Below the pieces are notes generated by a model. It worked only from the letters and a program-made list of their open reading frames with translations. It ran no database searches and had not been told where the DNA came from. From NCBI GenBank assembly GCA_951230915.1, contig OX579635.1, forward strand, positions 20,956,001 to 21,020,000: 64,000 nt of DNA. Reading direction: 5' to 3'. Shown in pieces: positions 63,165-64,000 of the stretch (position 1 is the stretch's first letter; every line of letters begins with the position of its first letter). A program made the translations under genes and the position numbers. The DNA comes from Antitrichia curtipendula. Lineage: Eukaryota > Streptophyta > Bryopsida > Hypnales > Leucodontaceae.

Positions 63165-64000
63165 ACCCCTAAAGGACCAAACACCGTTTTTTGAAAACAT
63201 AGCAATTTTGGGCAGCTCACTACAAACGGAATTTTTATTTTTTTTCTTTGAAATTTTCACAAAAGATGTGCCCAAAGAGTAGCTTTAAGGCCCAACAATT
63301 TTCATAAGTTTTGACTACATGGTTGAAAATTTATTGCATGATATGTCATTTTCATTGTTCGGTGGGCAGCCTGGGCAGCTGAAAAAACTTCTTCAAAAAT
63401 CACTTTTAAAAAAAATAAAAATTTGAAATTAATTCTTTAGATTTATATATACACAATTAGCTTTGAATCATTCCATTTTGATTATTGAGTCAACAATTAC
63501 AAGGATTCTTAGTTTGAGGGTAGTTATGGAATCTCTACTCTAAAATAAACTTTGAAATCCTTTATTTAACTCAGTTTCCATTATTTTTGAAAAAAAATAA
63601 AAACATTGAGTGTAGATTGTTTATTACAACATTACAACTGTTGGGATTGACATTTTCCAATTCCATATCTAAATTCTTAACAGTTTAGTATTTTGAATTA
63701 TTCTCTACATTTTTCTACATACTATTTTTTTCCTATATGTTTTACAATTCCAAATGATCTGAAGTTTTTCAAGCATATAACCAACATGCTTTGAAGAATG
63801 AATACAAAGAGTAACCACCATTTTGGACATTTTTTCATACAAATGTGACCTTGTGAAGTGCAGCTGCCCAGATTTTCGCAGGGACAAAAAAAGGCTTTTT
63901 GTCAATTCAAACGCTATTATTTTGCAATCCACAAGGTGGAAATTTCTGAAATTTTTTCCACAACTTCTTGAACTAGTTTATTACAAGATCCTACGGTTAC
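63165..64000 (+). repeat. Dispersed AT-rich repeat, copy 4, cut by the window edge
   Basis: It is collinear with 5165-5993 from the initial CTAAAGGACCAA block to the final TTACAAGATCCTACGGTTAC, which is identical in both. Similarity is still strong at the window end, so the unit extends beyond it. Confidence 0.75.

Noticed and set aside
1..64000. tRNA or rRNA genes
   Set aside because: I scanned for TPsiC-like GTTCRANNC boxes with matching acceptor stems and for conserved rRNA words; the few GTTCGA-like hits lie in SMC4 exons or lack a cloverleaf.

Overview
The window looks like nuclear DNA of a land plant, probably a seed-free one such as a moss or liverwort. That lineage guess is an inference. 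The support is: plant-type spliced genes with GT-AG introns of roughly 50-700 bp, a plastid-type ABCF protein, a plant-type condensin SMC4, a plant L1-type LINE with a zf-RVT tail, and very AT-rich repeat-filled intergenic DNA. No rRNA, tRNA or CRISPR array was seen.

Layout. 1-11.3 kb is AT-rich DNA without a recognisable gene; it holds copies of a dispersed 0.7-0.8 kb repeat and a GC-richer island at 3.3-4.55 kb. 11.37-12.2 kb carries two clusters of CCGG-core motifs at near-helical spacing, upstream of a ten-exon ABCF gene (12944-17426, +). 19108-26688 is one LINE insertion with a 14-bp target-site duplication; its ORF2 keeps a single reading frame broken only by TGA/TAG stops. 26.7-29.6 kb is AT-rich. 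An intronless MECR-like reductase follows (29657-30727, +). A 30-exon SMC4 gene fills 31327-41362 on the minus strand. 42941-56857 is a 13.9-kb DNA transposon with perfect 30-bp terminal inverted repeats. An intronless PhzF-family gene lies at 58599-59465 (+). The rest is AT-rich, and the right edge cuts through another copy of the dispersed repeat.

The most notable object is the 13.9-kb transposon. It carries two convergent spliced genes. The left gene (+) encodes a large Cys/His-rich protein with D...D...E/D motifs that look like a DDE transposase of a family I cannot name. The right gene (-) encodes a basic N-terminus, a coiled coil, a RING-like zinc module and a complete pre-SET/SET/post-SET module resembling plant SUVR histone H3K9 methyltransferases. 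A cut-and-paste element carrying its own SET-domain protein would be unusual. This copy is decayed: four in-frame TGA codons and one frameshift are visible, but the termini are intact. It lies about 1.6 kb upstream of the SMC4 start codon and 1.7 kb upstream of the PhzF start codon.

Host genes (plastid or cytosolic ABCF, MECR-like reductase, SMC4, PhzF-like) are unrelated housekeeping or metabolic genes with no operon-like link. Exon coordinates were read by eye from splice consensus and family alignment from memory. SMC4 and ABCF exons close in frame across their full length; the transposon gene models are approximate.
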